The notes below the pieces were generated by a model that saw only the letters and a list, made by a program, of their open reading frames with translations, was not told the DNA's origin and did no database searches. A stretch of DNA of 11,334 bases from WFZT01 sp964571845 (GTDB lineage: Bacteria; Hydrothermota; Hydrothermia; B15-G9; WFZT01), in assembly GCA_964571845.1 (NCBI GenBank), contig CAZNDM010000112.1, positions 1 through 11,334 on the forward strand, written 5' to 3'. The position numbers and the translations under genes are program-made. Numbering within the stretch: position 1 is the stretch's first letter; each line of letters starts with the position of its first letter. Of this stretch, positions 1-6,587 are shown in pieces.

Positions 1-438
1 TTTGTTTGTAGCGAAAATGAGGCCTGAATCGAGCTTAATCCATCTGGTTCCACCCAGTCTTCTGAATTTCCTTTCTTCGAGGAAAATGAGAAATTTTTTC
101 TGATACCTGAATTCAAGATTGCCTATTTCATCGAAAAATGCAGTTCCGTTCTGCGCCAGGTCAAGAAGTCCCTTTTTACCTTTTTTCCTGGCGCCTGTAA
201 ATGCACCATCTTCGTACCCGAAAAGTTCGGATTCAAAAAGCTCTGTTTCTATTGAAGAGATGTCTATCTTAACAAATTCTCCGTCTTTCCACCTTGAAAA
301 TTTGTGTATTTTTTCAGCTATATAGCTTTTGCCAACACCGGTTTCGCCAAGAATGAGGATGGGATTTTCCTGGTTGAAAATATTGATGCACTTTGTGATT
401 TTATTTGTGATATCCCCGGGCAATCCAGCAATCTTCAT
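1..438 (-). CDS. Sigma-54-dependent transcriptional activator, PspF-like, 5' part only
   Basis: This gene runs off the left edge, so only the first 146 residues are visible. They are the front half of a sigma-54-interacting AAA+ domain: Walker A GETGVGKS at residues 31-38, ESELFGYEDGAFTGA with the sigma-54-contacting GAFTGA loop at 78-83, Walker B TAFFDEIG at 99-106, and a sensor-I-like FATN at 142-145. Such proteins hydrolyse ATP to remodel the sigma-54 RNA polymerase closed complex. The chosen ATG at 438 has GGAGGT just upstream (445-449) and a promoter-like sequence before that. Walker A lies only about 30 residues from the start, so there is no room for a receiver, GAF or PAS domain. The architecture is therefore like PspF, whose activity is set by a partner protein. 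The DNA-binding domain would be outside the window. The target genes are unknown, and I found no convincing -24/-12 promoter here. Confidence 0.93.
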   Translation of the reverse strand, partial: MKIAGLPGDITNKITKCINIFNQENPILILGETGVGKSYIAEKIHKFSRWKDGEFVKIDISSIETELFESELFGYEDGAFTGARKKGKKGLLDLAQNGTAFFDEIGNLEFRYQKKFLIFLEERKFRRLGGTRWIKLDSGLIFATNK

Positions 439-463
439 GAGCACCTCCAGAACACATTTTATT

Positions 464-492
464 ATTTTAAAAATCAGAACCAAATTTTGCAA
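464..492 (-). promoter_or_regulatory. Sigma-70-type promoter for the sigma-54 activator gene
   Basis: On the minus strand TTGCAA (492-487) and TAAAAT (469-464) are separated by exactly 17 nt. The expected start near 457 gives a short leader that contains the GGAGGT ribosome binding site of the activator gene. This is a sequence-match prediction only. Confidence 0.5.
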
Positions 493-531
493 TAGTAAAT
501 TTGTAATATGATATCAATTGACTGAAGAAAG

Positions 532-561
532 TTGACGGATGCAGCGTGAAGATATTTTAAT
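532..561 (+). promoter_or_regulatory. Possible rightward promoter in the intergenic region
   Basis: TTGACG (532-537) and TTTAAT (556-561) are 18 nt apart, each one base from consensus. Transcription would start near 569 and enter a gene-free stretch that reaches the terminator-like hairpin at 893-915. It could give a non-coding RNA of roughly 350 nt or a long leader for the pyrR operon. The surroundings are AT-rich, so a chance match is possible. Confidence 0.3.
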
Positions 562-648
562 TAAAGTTAAAAATACCTCTATTTATCGGTGTTTTGAAGG
601 ATCTTCTCGTTAAAATAGCCAACTGAAGGATGTTCGATATGTGTAATA

Positions 649-682
649 GTTTTTCGAAAAACGAATTGAAAATTGTTTTTCG
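649..682. repeat. Two overlapping, mutually exclusive AT-rich hairpins
   Basis: GTTTTTC/GAAAAAC forms a perfect 14-bp palindrome at 649-662. Its right half, CGAAAAAC (655-662), can instead pair with GTTTTTCG (675-682), helped by AATT/AATT (664-667 with 671-674) and one bulged G. The two structures compete for the same bases. No gene is recognisable in 439-1168, and the short open frames there have no family resemblance. Confidence 0.5.
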
Positions 683-892
683 TTCGCTACTTTCCTGTCA
701 AACTAAACGAACAGATTTTGTTTCAGAGGCATACTCTGTAAGAATTTATGAGTGTTTCCCATTTTTTGAAATTTTCTCAATCCAGCGGGATTTTTCGCAA
801 AGCGGGGAGAGGTATTTGAGATGGGCACTCACGCTCCGCGAGTGTCGTATTTGAGACAGACTTCGAAAGGTTGAACAGGAACATCCGCTTTG

Positions 893-915
893 CTCCGCTT
901 TGCGGGGAATTTTTT
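893..915 (+). terminator. Short intrinsic-terminator-like hairpin
   Basis: CTCCGC (893-898) can pair with GCGGGG (902-907) over a TTT loop, with one G-U pair. Six T residues follow at 910-915. Stem plus T-tract is the layout of a rho-independent terminator for rightward transcription. The stem is short and lies among GC-rich hairpin repeats, so it may not act as a terminator. Confidence 0.4.
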
Positions 916-921
916 CCAGTC

Positions 922-954
922 CCTTTCCCACGCCGCAAGGCGGCGTGGGAAAGG
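922..954. repeat. Perfect 15-bp inverted repeat, intergenic
   Basis: CCTTTCCCACGCCGC (922-936) and its exact reverse complement (940-954) flank the loop AAG. No T-tract follows on either strand, so an intrinsic terminator is unlikely. It looks like a REP-type extragenic palindrome. An imperfect hairpin CACTC/GAGTG lies about 90 bases to its left. Confidence 0.85.
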
Positions 955-1014
955 ACCAACGAGGGGGTAAAAAGAGCAAACCTGACAGAGAAAAGCGGGT
1001 AGAGGTTTTACTCT

Positions 1015-1045
1015 CCCCTCAATCCCTTCCTGCAGGAAGGAGGGG
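1015..1045. repeat. GC-rich palindrome, family also seen at the right end of the window
   Basis: CCTTCCTG/CAGGAAGG is a perfect 16-bp palindrome (1025-1040), flanked by CCCCT (1015-1019) and AGGGG (1041-1045), which extend the fold. The pyrimidine-rich left arm, central TGCAGG and purine-rich right arm resemble the units at 11078-11165. Confidence 0.6.
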
Positions 1046-1153
1046 AAGTTGATAGCAGTTTTCCAGCAAGAAAGAAGGAAGAAGAGGGGGGCCGCAAAGT
1101 GAATGGGAAAATGATCATCGGAAAAAATTTTTTCGAACAGTCTCTATATCCGC

Positions 1154-1182
1154 TTGACGGGATAGCCGGTGAGCAAAATAAT
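1154..1182 (+). promoter_or_regulatory. Candidate promoter of the pyrR operon, possibly giving a leaderless mRNA
   Basis: TTGACG (1154-1159) and AATAAT (1177-1182) are 17 nt apart, each with one mismatch to consensus. Only 7 nt separate the -10 box from the ATG at 1190, so the transcript would begin at or next to that codon. No Shine-Dalgarno sequence is present for this ATG. If translation instead began at GTG 1169, this element would lie inside the gene and the promoter would have to be further upstream. Confidence 0.4.
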
Positions 1183-1189
1183 TGAAACT

Positions 1190-1732
1190 ATGGAAAAAAT
1201 AATGGATTCCCACGACATCGAGAGGGTAATTGCTGATACGGCAAAAAAGATCTCCGAGGAGTTCAAAGATTATGAAAAGCTCGCAATAATTGGAATAAAA
1301 ACGAGGGGAGTGCCCCTTGCAAAGAGATTGCAGAGAAAACTTGCGGATTTGACCGGCGTGGATGTTCCTGTTGGCGAACTCGACATAACATTCTACAGAG
1401 ACGATCTTACTCTTATATCTTCTGCTCCTGTTGTTAAAGGCACCAGGATAGATTTTGATGTTAACGACAGATTTATAATTCTGGTGGACGATGTGCTATA
1501 CACGGGACGGACAGTTAGGTCTGCCCTTGACGAGATACTCGTTGATTTCGGCAGACCAAGGTTGATCAGGCTGTTTGTCATCGTAGATCGTGGCAATCGT
1601 GAACTGCCCATCTGTGCTGACTACATAGGAAAAACAGTTTACATTCCGAGGGACAAAATCGTCGATGTCCTTGTCAGAGAAATTGATGGCAGGGACGAAG
1701 TTATTGTTAGAGAAAAGGAGGAAAAGCTATGA
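1190..1732 (+). CDS. pyrR: PyrR: pyr operon regulator / uracil phosphoribosyltransferase
   Basis: PyrR is a type I phosphoribosyltransferase-fold protein. In Gram-positive bacteria it binds pyr mRNA in response to UMP, and it can convert uracil plus PRPP to UMP. The reading frame shows the PyrR N-terminal signature IMDSHDIERV, then KTRGVPLAKRL, the PRPP loop ILVDDVLYTGRTVRSA and the family-specific DRGNRELPICADYIGK. From ATG 1190 it is 180 residues, the normal family length; a GTG at 1169 would add seven. Neither start has a Shine-Dalgarno site. I prefer ATG because it fits the family start and sits 7 nt from a -10-like box. The gene heads the nine-gene run and overlaps the next gene by 4 nt (ATGA). 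No pyrimidine biosynthesis gene is adjacent, so a catalytic salvage role is as likely as regulation. Confidence 0.92.
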   Translation: MEKIMDSHDIERVIADTAKKISEEFKDYEKLAIIGIKTRGVPLAKRLQRKLADLTGVDVPVGELDITFYRDDLTLISSAPVVKGTRIDFDVNDRFIILVDDVLYTGRTVRSALDEILVDFGRPRLIRLFVIVDRGNRELPICADYIGKTVYIPRDKIVDVLVREIDGRDEVIVREKEEKL

Positions 1733-2127
1733 TTTTCGAGATCAGTGTGAGGTCCTCGAGAAGAATAGAGATGATTGATATTACATCAAAGGTCAGGGAG
1801 GTTGTGAGAAAGTCAGGTGTGAAAGATGGCGTGTGTGTCCTGTATGTTCCCCATACCACGGCGGCGGTAACCATAAACGAAAATGCCGATCCGTCAGTCA
1901 GGGTGGATATAGAGAATACCCTTTCAAAACTTGTACCCTATGGAGCAGGTTACGCACACCTCGAGGGTAATGCTGATGCTCACATAAAAGCAACAATGGT
2001 TGGACCTTCAGAAAACCTGATCATCAGAAATGGTGATATTCTTCTTGGAACCTGGCAGGGGATATTCTTTTGCGAGTTCGATGGCCCGAGATCGAGGAAA
2101 CTTTTTGTAAAAATCATTAAAGATTGA
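1729..2127 (+). CDS. YjbQ family protein (UPF0047)
   Basis: This 132-residue protein belongs to the widespread YjbQ/UPF0047 family, a small trimeric beta-rich fold. Family hallmarks visible are VPHTTAAVTINENADPSV at 40-57, HLEGNADAHIKA at 77-88 and LLGTWQGIFFCEFDGPR at 105-121; the conserved histidines and aspartates of these blocks are present. The cellular role is not settled. Weak thiamine-phosphate-synthase activity has been reported for the E. coli member, but this should not be transferred with confidence. AGGAGG at 1716-1721 lies 7 nt before the ATG, and the start overlaps the pyrR stop, indicating translational coupling. Confidence 0.93.
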   Translation: MIFEISVRSSRRIEMIDITSKVREVVRKSGVKDGVCVLYVPHTTAAVTINENADPSVRVDIENTLSKLVPYGAGYAHLEGNADAHIKATMVGPSENLIIRNGDILLGTWQGIFFCEFDGPRSRKLFVKIIKD

Positions 2128-2129
2128 TA

Positions 2130-2594
2130 ATGTTTATTGCAAGCGCCTGCCTTCTTGGTCTCTGCACGAGGTACGATGGAAATACGAATACTGACCCGGA
2201 TTTACTGAAGATGTTTAAAGAGGGCAGGATTATTCCTCTGTGTCCTGAACAACTCGGTGGGCTTCCGACTCCCCGTGAGCCTGTTGAGTTCAGAGGTGGG
2301 GATGCGGCAGAGATTGCTGAAGGAAAGGCGAGATTGATCGGACTCAAAACGGGCACAGACTACACGGAGAACTTTATAAGAGGTGCCAGAGAAGTTTTAA
2401 AAATTGCCAGATTCCTTGATGTGGAAGGTGTTTTCCTGATGGACAGGAGTCCCTCCTGCGGGGCACTTCATGTCCATGTTGATGGAAAAGTTGTTGAAGG
2501 AATGGGAGTTACCGCTTATTTTCTAAAAAAGGCGGGCGTCAAACTGATCCCGAGGGCACCGGAGGGAAAAAGTTGCCAAGAGAAAAGTTTGTAA
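2130..2594 (+). CDS. DUF523 family protein, short TudS-like (thiouracil desulfidase-like)
   Basis: This 154-residue protein is a stand-alone DUF523 domain. The family includes TudS, an iron-sulfur enzyme that removes sulfur from thiouracil to give uracil, with a [4Fe-4S] cluster held by three cysteines. Three conserved-position cysteines are visible: C7 in SACLLG, C38 in PLCPEQLGGLPTPREP, and C110 in DRSPSCGA; C12 is an additional cysteine. There is no DUF1722 extension, so it is of the short type. ATG 2130 gives the canonical N-terminus MFIASACLLG; a TTG at 2124 would add two residues. The gene follows yjbQ by 2 nt with little ribosome binding site of its own. Desulfidase function is inferred from family and cysteines. 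Its position two genes after pyrR, which can use uracil, fits a salvage role but does not prove it. Confidence 0.88.
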   Translation: MFIASACLLGLCTRYDGNTNTDPDLLKMFKEGRIIPLCPEQLGGLPTPREPVEFRGGDAAEIAEGKARLIGLKTGTDYTENFIRGAREVLKIARFLDVEGVFLMDRSPSCGALHVHVDGKVVEGMGVTAYFLKKAGVKLIPRAPEGKSCQEKSL

Positions 2595-3148
2595 TCGATA
2601 CAAGTGTTTTCACAAATCCGGACACACGAGAAATCTTCGGAAGTTCCACACAGGAGGCTTTTCTAAACTTTATAAGACTTGCAAGAAACGCACGAAAGAA
2701 AATAGACTTTTATATGCCCCCTTCAGTTTACGAAGAGCTCCTGCACTTTGTTGAAGAAAACGAGTTACCGGGAGATGCCGAACTCGTAATCTATATCAAG
2801 CCTCCTAAGAGATTTGAGATAATGGTGCCAGGATTTTTGCTCTACGAGCTCATTGAGGAGCTTAGATCGAGGATTGATAAAGGGCTCAGAGTGGCTGAAG
2901 AAGCTGTTAGATCAGGAGAAGAAAGTGATAAAACGATCTCGAGGCTGAGGAATCGTTACAGGAATGCTGTGAGAAGCGGAATAATTGATTCAAAAGAGGA
3001 TGTTGATCTGATCCTCCTTGCAATGGAGTTGAACGGTGCCCTTGTTACAAGCGATCAGGGAATTGTTAAATGGGCTGAAAAGCTTGGTGTAAGAACCGTG
3101 AACCCGAGGGCTTTAAAGTCCATCATTGATAAGTACATAAAAAAATAA
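2573..3148 (+). CDS. HARP: RNA-free ribonuclease P (PIN-domain, Aq_880 family)
   Basis: The 191-residue product matches the Homolog of Aquifex RNase P family, single-polypeptide enzymes that remove 5' leaders from pre-tRNA without an RNA subunit. Older databases call it 'RNA ligase partner protein'. Visible family features are FVIDTSVFTNPD at 6-17 with D9, FYMPPSVYEE near 46-55, the helical insertion FLLYELIEELRSRIDKGLRV at 88-107, IIDSKEDVDLILLAMEL with D139, D143 and D145, and LVTSDQG with D161. The PIN acidic cluster is therefore intact, and length equals the Aquifex enzyme. Start is TTG at 2573, chosen because GGAGGG (2561-2566) precedes it by 6 nt. It overlaps the DUF523 gene by 22 nt in another frame. 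Whether it is the only RNase P of this cell cannot be judged here. Confidence 0.93.
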   Translation: MPREKFVIDTSVFTNPDTREIFGSSTQEAFLNFIRLARNARKKIDFYMPPSVYEELLHFVEENELPGDAELVIYIKPPKRFEIMVPGFLLYELIEELRSRIDKGLRVAEEAVRSGEESDKTISRLRNRYRNAVRSGIIDSKEDVDLILLAMELNGALVTSDQGIVKWAEKLGVRTVNPRALKSIIDKYIKK

Positions 3149-3160
3149 GGAGGAGTTTTT

Positions 3161-4591
3161 ATGTCTGAGAAATTAATCATCGAGCTTTCCAAAACGGGAC
3201 GAAAGGGTTTCTCTCTCCCGTCCCTCGATGTTGATAAGAAGGGAGAGATACCAGAGAAATTGTTGAGAAAGAATCCCCCGAATTTGCCGGAAGTTACGGA
3301 AAACGAAGTCGTGAGACACTTTGTTAGACTTTCGAATATGAACTACAATGTGGATAAAGGTTTTTACCCGCTGGGCTCGTGCACAATGAAGTATAACCCC
3401 AAGATCAATGAAAAACTTGCAAGGCTCGAGGGATTTTTAAACATTCATCCCCATCAACCCTCTTCCACTGTGCAGGGTGCTCTCAGGTTGATGAAAAGAC
3501 TTGAGGAGTATCTTGCAAAAATTTCCGGGTTTGATGCTATAAGTCTCCAGCCTGCAGCCGGTGCTCACGGAGAGCTTACGAGTATGATGATTGTGAGGAA
3601 GTATCATGAGAAGCAGGGAAATCCGAGAAAATATGTACTCATTCCCGATTCAGCTCACGGAACAAATCCGGCTTCTGTTACTATTTCCGGGTACATTGCC
3701 AAGCAGATCAGGTCAAACGAGAGAGGCAGAGTTGATCTTGATGACCTGAAGGCGAATCTCAATGAAGAAGTTGCTGCTTTTATGGTAACTAATCCAAACA
3801 CACTTGGCCTGTTTGAGACAGATATCATTGAAATTTCCAGAATGGTCCACGATGTAGGCGGATTGATGTACATGGATGGTGCGAATCTTAACGCCCTGGT
3901 CGGCTACATCAGACCTGGAGATCTTGGCTTTGATGTAATGCATTTCAATTTACACAAGACATTTTCCACACCTCACGGCGGTGGTGGACCGGGTTCGGGA
4001 CCTGTGGGAGTTAAAAAATTTCTTGAACCGTATCTCCCTGTTCCAAGAATAGTTGAGAAAGATGGGAGGCTTGAGCTTTCCTACGATTTTCCTGATACCA
4101 TTGGAAAAGTTCACTTTTTTTATGGAAATTTTAATGTGTTTATAAAAGCACTTACATACATCTTGATGATGGGAGAGGAGGGACTCAAAAAGGTTGCGGA
4201 AAATGCGGTGATAAATGCCAATTACTTGAAGTCTTTGCTCGAGGAAGAATATACATTGCCGTATAAAGGTTTCTGCATGCACGAGTTTGTTCTTTCCGGG
4301 AAGTTCCTCAGGAAATACAAGGTAAAGACACTGGATGTTGCCAAAAGGCTTCTTGACTACGGATTCCATGCACCTACGATTTACTTCCCCTTGATCGTTT
4401 CCGAGGCATTAATGATTGAGCCGACGGAAACTGAGAGTCGTGAGACTCTGGATAAATTTGCCGAAACTTTAATAAAGATCAAGAAAGAGGCGATGGAAAA
4501 TCCGGATATTCTGCATTCAGCTCCACACAACACACCGGTGAGGAGATTAAATGAAGCAAAGGCAGCAAGAGAGTTAAAAGTGAGGTGGTGA
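3161..4591 (+). CDS. gcvPB: Glycine dehydrogenase (decarboxylating) subunit 2 (GcvPB)
   Basis: This is the C-terminal-type subunit of the two-chain P-protein of the glycine cleavage system. With GcvPA it decarboxylates glycine on pyridoxal phosphate and passes the aminomethyl group to lipoylated H-protein in the cytosol. The 476 residues show LGSCTMKYNPK (71-81), LQPAAGAHGE (129-138), DSAHGTNPAS (163-172), MVTNPNTLGLFE (208-219), and the PLP site HFNLHKTFSTPHGGGGPG with lysine K266. Length is normal for the subunit. AAGGAGG overlaps the HARP stop region and supports ATG 3161. GcvPA, GcvT and GcvH are not in the window, although gcvPA is commonly the immediate upstream neighbour, so the system is split in this genome. 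A reverse (glycine synthase) direction is possible and cannot be judged here. Confidence 0.97.
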   Translation: MSEKLIIELSKTGRKGFSLPSLDVDKKGEIPEKLLRKNPPNLPEVTENEVVRHFVRLSNMNYNVDKGFYPLGSCTMKYNPKINEKLARLEGFLNIHPHQPSSTVQGALRLMKRLEEYLAKISGFDAISLQPAAGAHGELTSMMIVRKYHEKQGNPRKYVLIPDSAHGTNPASVTISGYIAKQIRSNERGRVDLDDLKANLNEEVAAFMVTNPNTLGLFETDIIEISRMVHDVGGLMYMDGANLNALVGYIRPGDLGFDVMHFNLHKTFSTPHGGGGPGSGPVGVKKFLEPYLPVPRIVEKDGRLELSYDFPDTIGKVHFFYGNFNVFIKALTYILMMGEEGLKKVAENAVINANYLKSLLEEEYTLPYKGFCMHEFVLSGKFLRKYKVKTLDVAKRLLDYGFHAPTIYFPLIVSEALMIEPTETESRETLDKFAETLIKIKKEAMENPDILHSAPHNTPVRRLNEAKAARELKVRW

Positions 4592-4593
4592 TC

Positions 4594-5295
4594 ATGAGGA
4601 ATAAGTTTTTCAGGTTTTTACTATGGCTCACACTGCCAATGGTTATTCTGGCATTATACGGAGCTTTTATCTATGCTCCGCGCGCGAAATGGCCTGGAGC
4701 TCACGGTGTTATACTTGGTGAGATCCAGAGAATATTTTACTTTCATGTGCCGCTCGCCTGGGTAATGATGATCGCCTTTGGTATTACATTCATTTTCAGT
4801 ATTCTCTATCTTGTTAAATCCAGACTGTGGTACGACATTGTTGCGAGTGCTTCAGCTGAAATTGGATTGGTCTTTGCAACGCTTGCCATTTTGACCGGTT
4901 CCATGTGGGCAAAACCTGCATGGGGAACCTACTGGACGTGGGATCCGAGATTGACAACCATGCTTCTTTTGTGGTTCATCTTTGTCGGCTACTTTATTCT
5001 GAGAGAATTTGTTGAAGAGGATGAGAAGAAAGCGAGGCTTTCCGCAATAATTGCGATTATTGGATTCCTTGATGTGCCTCTTGTCTTTATTTCGGTGAGA
5101 CTGTGGAGATCTTTGCATCCTGTCGTAATTGAGACCTCAAAGAAGAGTTTTTCCATAGCGCCCAAGATGCTCCATGCACTACTTTTTTCACTTCTCACTT
5201 TTACTATACTTTATGCGGTTTTGCTACATATTCGTGTGCATCTGGGGGAAGTTGAGCTTAAAATAAAAACACTCAAGAGAAAAGAGGAGATTTAG
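4594..5295 (+). CDS. ccmC: CcmC: haem handling/export protein of cytochrome c maturation system I
   Basis: CcmC is an inner-membrane protein that loads haem onto the chaperone CcmE in system I cytochrome c biogenesis. The 233 residues form about six membrane segments. The tryptophan-rich haem-handling motif WGTYWTWDPR lies at about 110-119, followed by LTTMLLLWFIFVGY. The flanking haem-ligand histidines appear in IFYFHVPLAW (about H51) and RLWRSLHPVV (about H175). The WD-type motif with 'DPRLT' and the VPLVFISVRLWRSLHP block separate it from system-II CcsA. ATG 4594 is preferred: GAGGTG (4582-4587) precedes it by 6 nt. GTG at 4585 would add three residues and overlap gcvPB. No other ccm genes are nearby, whereas ccmABCDE usually cluster, so the rest must lie elsewhere. 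Confidence 0.93.
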   Translation: MRNKFFRFLLWLTLPMVILALYGAFIYAPRAKWPGAHGVILGEIQRIFYFHVPLAWVMMIAFGITFIFSILYLVKSRLWYDIVASASAEIGLVFATLAILTGSMWAKPAWGTYWTWDPRLTTMLLLWFIFVGYFILREFVEEDEKKARLSAIIAIIGFLDVPLVFISVRLWRSLHPVVIETSKKSFSIAPKMLHALLFSLLTFTILYAVLLHIRVHLGEVELKIKTLKRKEEI

Positions 5296-5297
5296 TC

Positions 5298-6587
5298 ATG
5301 GCAAAGATCAAAAGGATCCATGCCAGGGAGGTTCTTGATTCAAGGGGTAATCCCACGGTGCAGGTTGATTGCTGGCTTGAAGATGGCTCGTTTGGTAGAG
5401 CCACTGTACCGTCAGGAGCATCTACCGGCACATATGAGGCTCTTGAACTTAGAGATGGAGATAAAAAGAGGTACGGGGGTAAAGGTGTTTTGAAGGCAGT
5501 ATCTATCGTTAACGATAAAATTGCACCTGAACTTGTTGGGAAGGAAGCAACAGAACAGGCTGAGATAGACAAATTCCTCATCTGTCTTGACGGAACGGAA
5601 AACAAGTCCAAGCTGGGTGCAAATTCTATTCTCGGAGTTTCAATGGCAGTTTTGAAGGCTGCTGCCAACTCCGTCGGACTACCTCTTTACAGGTACATCG
5701 GGGGTGTAAATGCAAAAATCATGCCCGTGCCATTTATGAATGTTATCAATGGTGGTGTGCACGCTGATAATAACCTCGATATTCAGGAGTTTATGCTCGT
5801 ACCACTGGGAGCCCCGGATTTCAGGGAAGCGCTCAGATACGGTGCCGAGACATTCCATACACTGAAAAATATACTCAAAAGCCGTGGACACTTTACAGGT
5901 GTGGGAGATGAAGGTGGTTTTGCTCCCAATCTGAAATCAACAGAAGAAGCCATTGAATTGCTCATCAGGGCTATTGAAAAGGCCGATTATGAACCAGGTA
6001 CGGATATTGCAATTGCGCTCGATGCTGCGGCAACTGAGTTTTACAAAGACGGAAAGTATCATCTCGACGGAAAAATGTTTTCATCCACTGAACTTATCAA
6101 ATATTACGGAGAGCTCATCGAAAAATATCCAATCGTTTCGATAGAAGATCCGTTTGCCGAGGAAGATTGGGACGGATTTGTAGAATTCACCAAAAAATAT
6201 GGAGACAGGATTCAGATTGTTGGAGATGACCTCTATGTTACGAATGTAAAAAGACTGGAGAAGGGAATTAAGAACCGTGCCACAAATTCCATTTTAATAA
6301 AATTAAACCAGATAGGAACTGTTACAGAGACGCTGGAGGCGATAGAACTTGCCCACAAATCCGGTTTTACCGCAATTGTATCTCACAGATCAGGTGAGAC
6401 TGAGGATACGACAATAGCGGATCTCGCTGTTGGTGCAAATACGGGCATGATAAAAACAGGCTCACTTTCGAGATCTGAGAGAATTGCCAAGTACAACAGG
6501 TTGCTTCAGATTGAAGAAGATTTGAAAACCTCTGCAATATACCCGGGAAGGAAGGCTCTTAACCCAAAGTTTAAATCAGAAAAATGA
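5298..6587 (+). CDS. eno: Enolase (phosphopyruvate hydratase)
   Basis: Enolase interconverts 2-phosphoglycerate and phosphoenolpyruvate in glycolysis and gluconeogenesis, using two Mg2+ ions. The 429 residues are a standard full-length bacterial enolase. Visible hallmarks are AREVLDSRGNPTVQV near the N-terminus, PSGASTGTYEALELRDGD, KLGANSILGVSMA, PVPFMNVINGGVHADN, VGDEGGFAPN with the catalytic glutamate region, the metal ligands in ALDAAATEF, SIEDPFAEEDW and IVGDDLYVTN, LIKLNQIGTVTET with the catalytic lysine, and the signature SHRSGETED. GGAG at 5286-5289 supports ATG 5298. It starts 2 nt after ccmC and its stop overlaps the next start (ATGA). No anomalies are seen. Confidence 0.99.
   Translation: MAKIKRIHAREVLDSRGNPTVQVDCWLEDGSFGRATVPSGASTGTYEALELRDGDKKRYGGKGVLKAVSIVNDKIAPELVGKEATEQAEIDKFLICLDGTENKSKLGANSILGVSMAVLKAAANSVGLPLYRYIGGVNAKIMPVPFMNVINGGVHADNNLDIQEFMLVPLGAPDFREALRYGAETFHTLKNILKSRGHFTGVGDEGGFAPNLKSTEEAIELLIRAIEKADYEPGTDIAIALDAAATEFYKDGKYHLDGKMFSSTELIKYYGELIEKYPIVSIEDPFAEEDWDGFVEFTKKYGDRIQIVGDDLYVTNVKRLEKGIKNRATNSILIKLNQIGTVTETLEAIELAHKSGFTAIVSHRSGETEDTTIADLAVGANTGMIKTGSLSRSERIAKYNRLLQIEEDLKTSAIYPGRKALNPKFKSEK

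Noticed and set aside
630..854. Short rightward ORF of 74 codons in the intergenic region
   Set aside because: No family resemblance and poor start context; the end lies inside GC-rich hairpin repeats.
746..979. Leftward ORF of 77 codons
   Set aside because: It covers the perfect hairpin at 922-954 and other repeats; the product has repeat-derived, non-protein-like composition.
2124..2129. TTG 2124 as the start of the DUF523 gene
   Set aside because: ATG at 2130 gives the family-typical N-terminus; the TTG would overlap the yjbQ stop and has no better ribosome binding site.
3950..4369. Leftward ORF of 139 codons
   Set aside because: It lies entirely within gcvPB on the opposite strand, and the gcvPB frame is strongly conserved.
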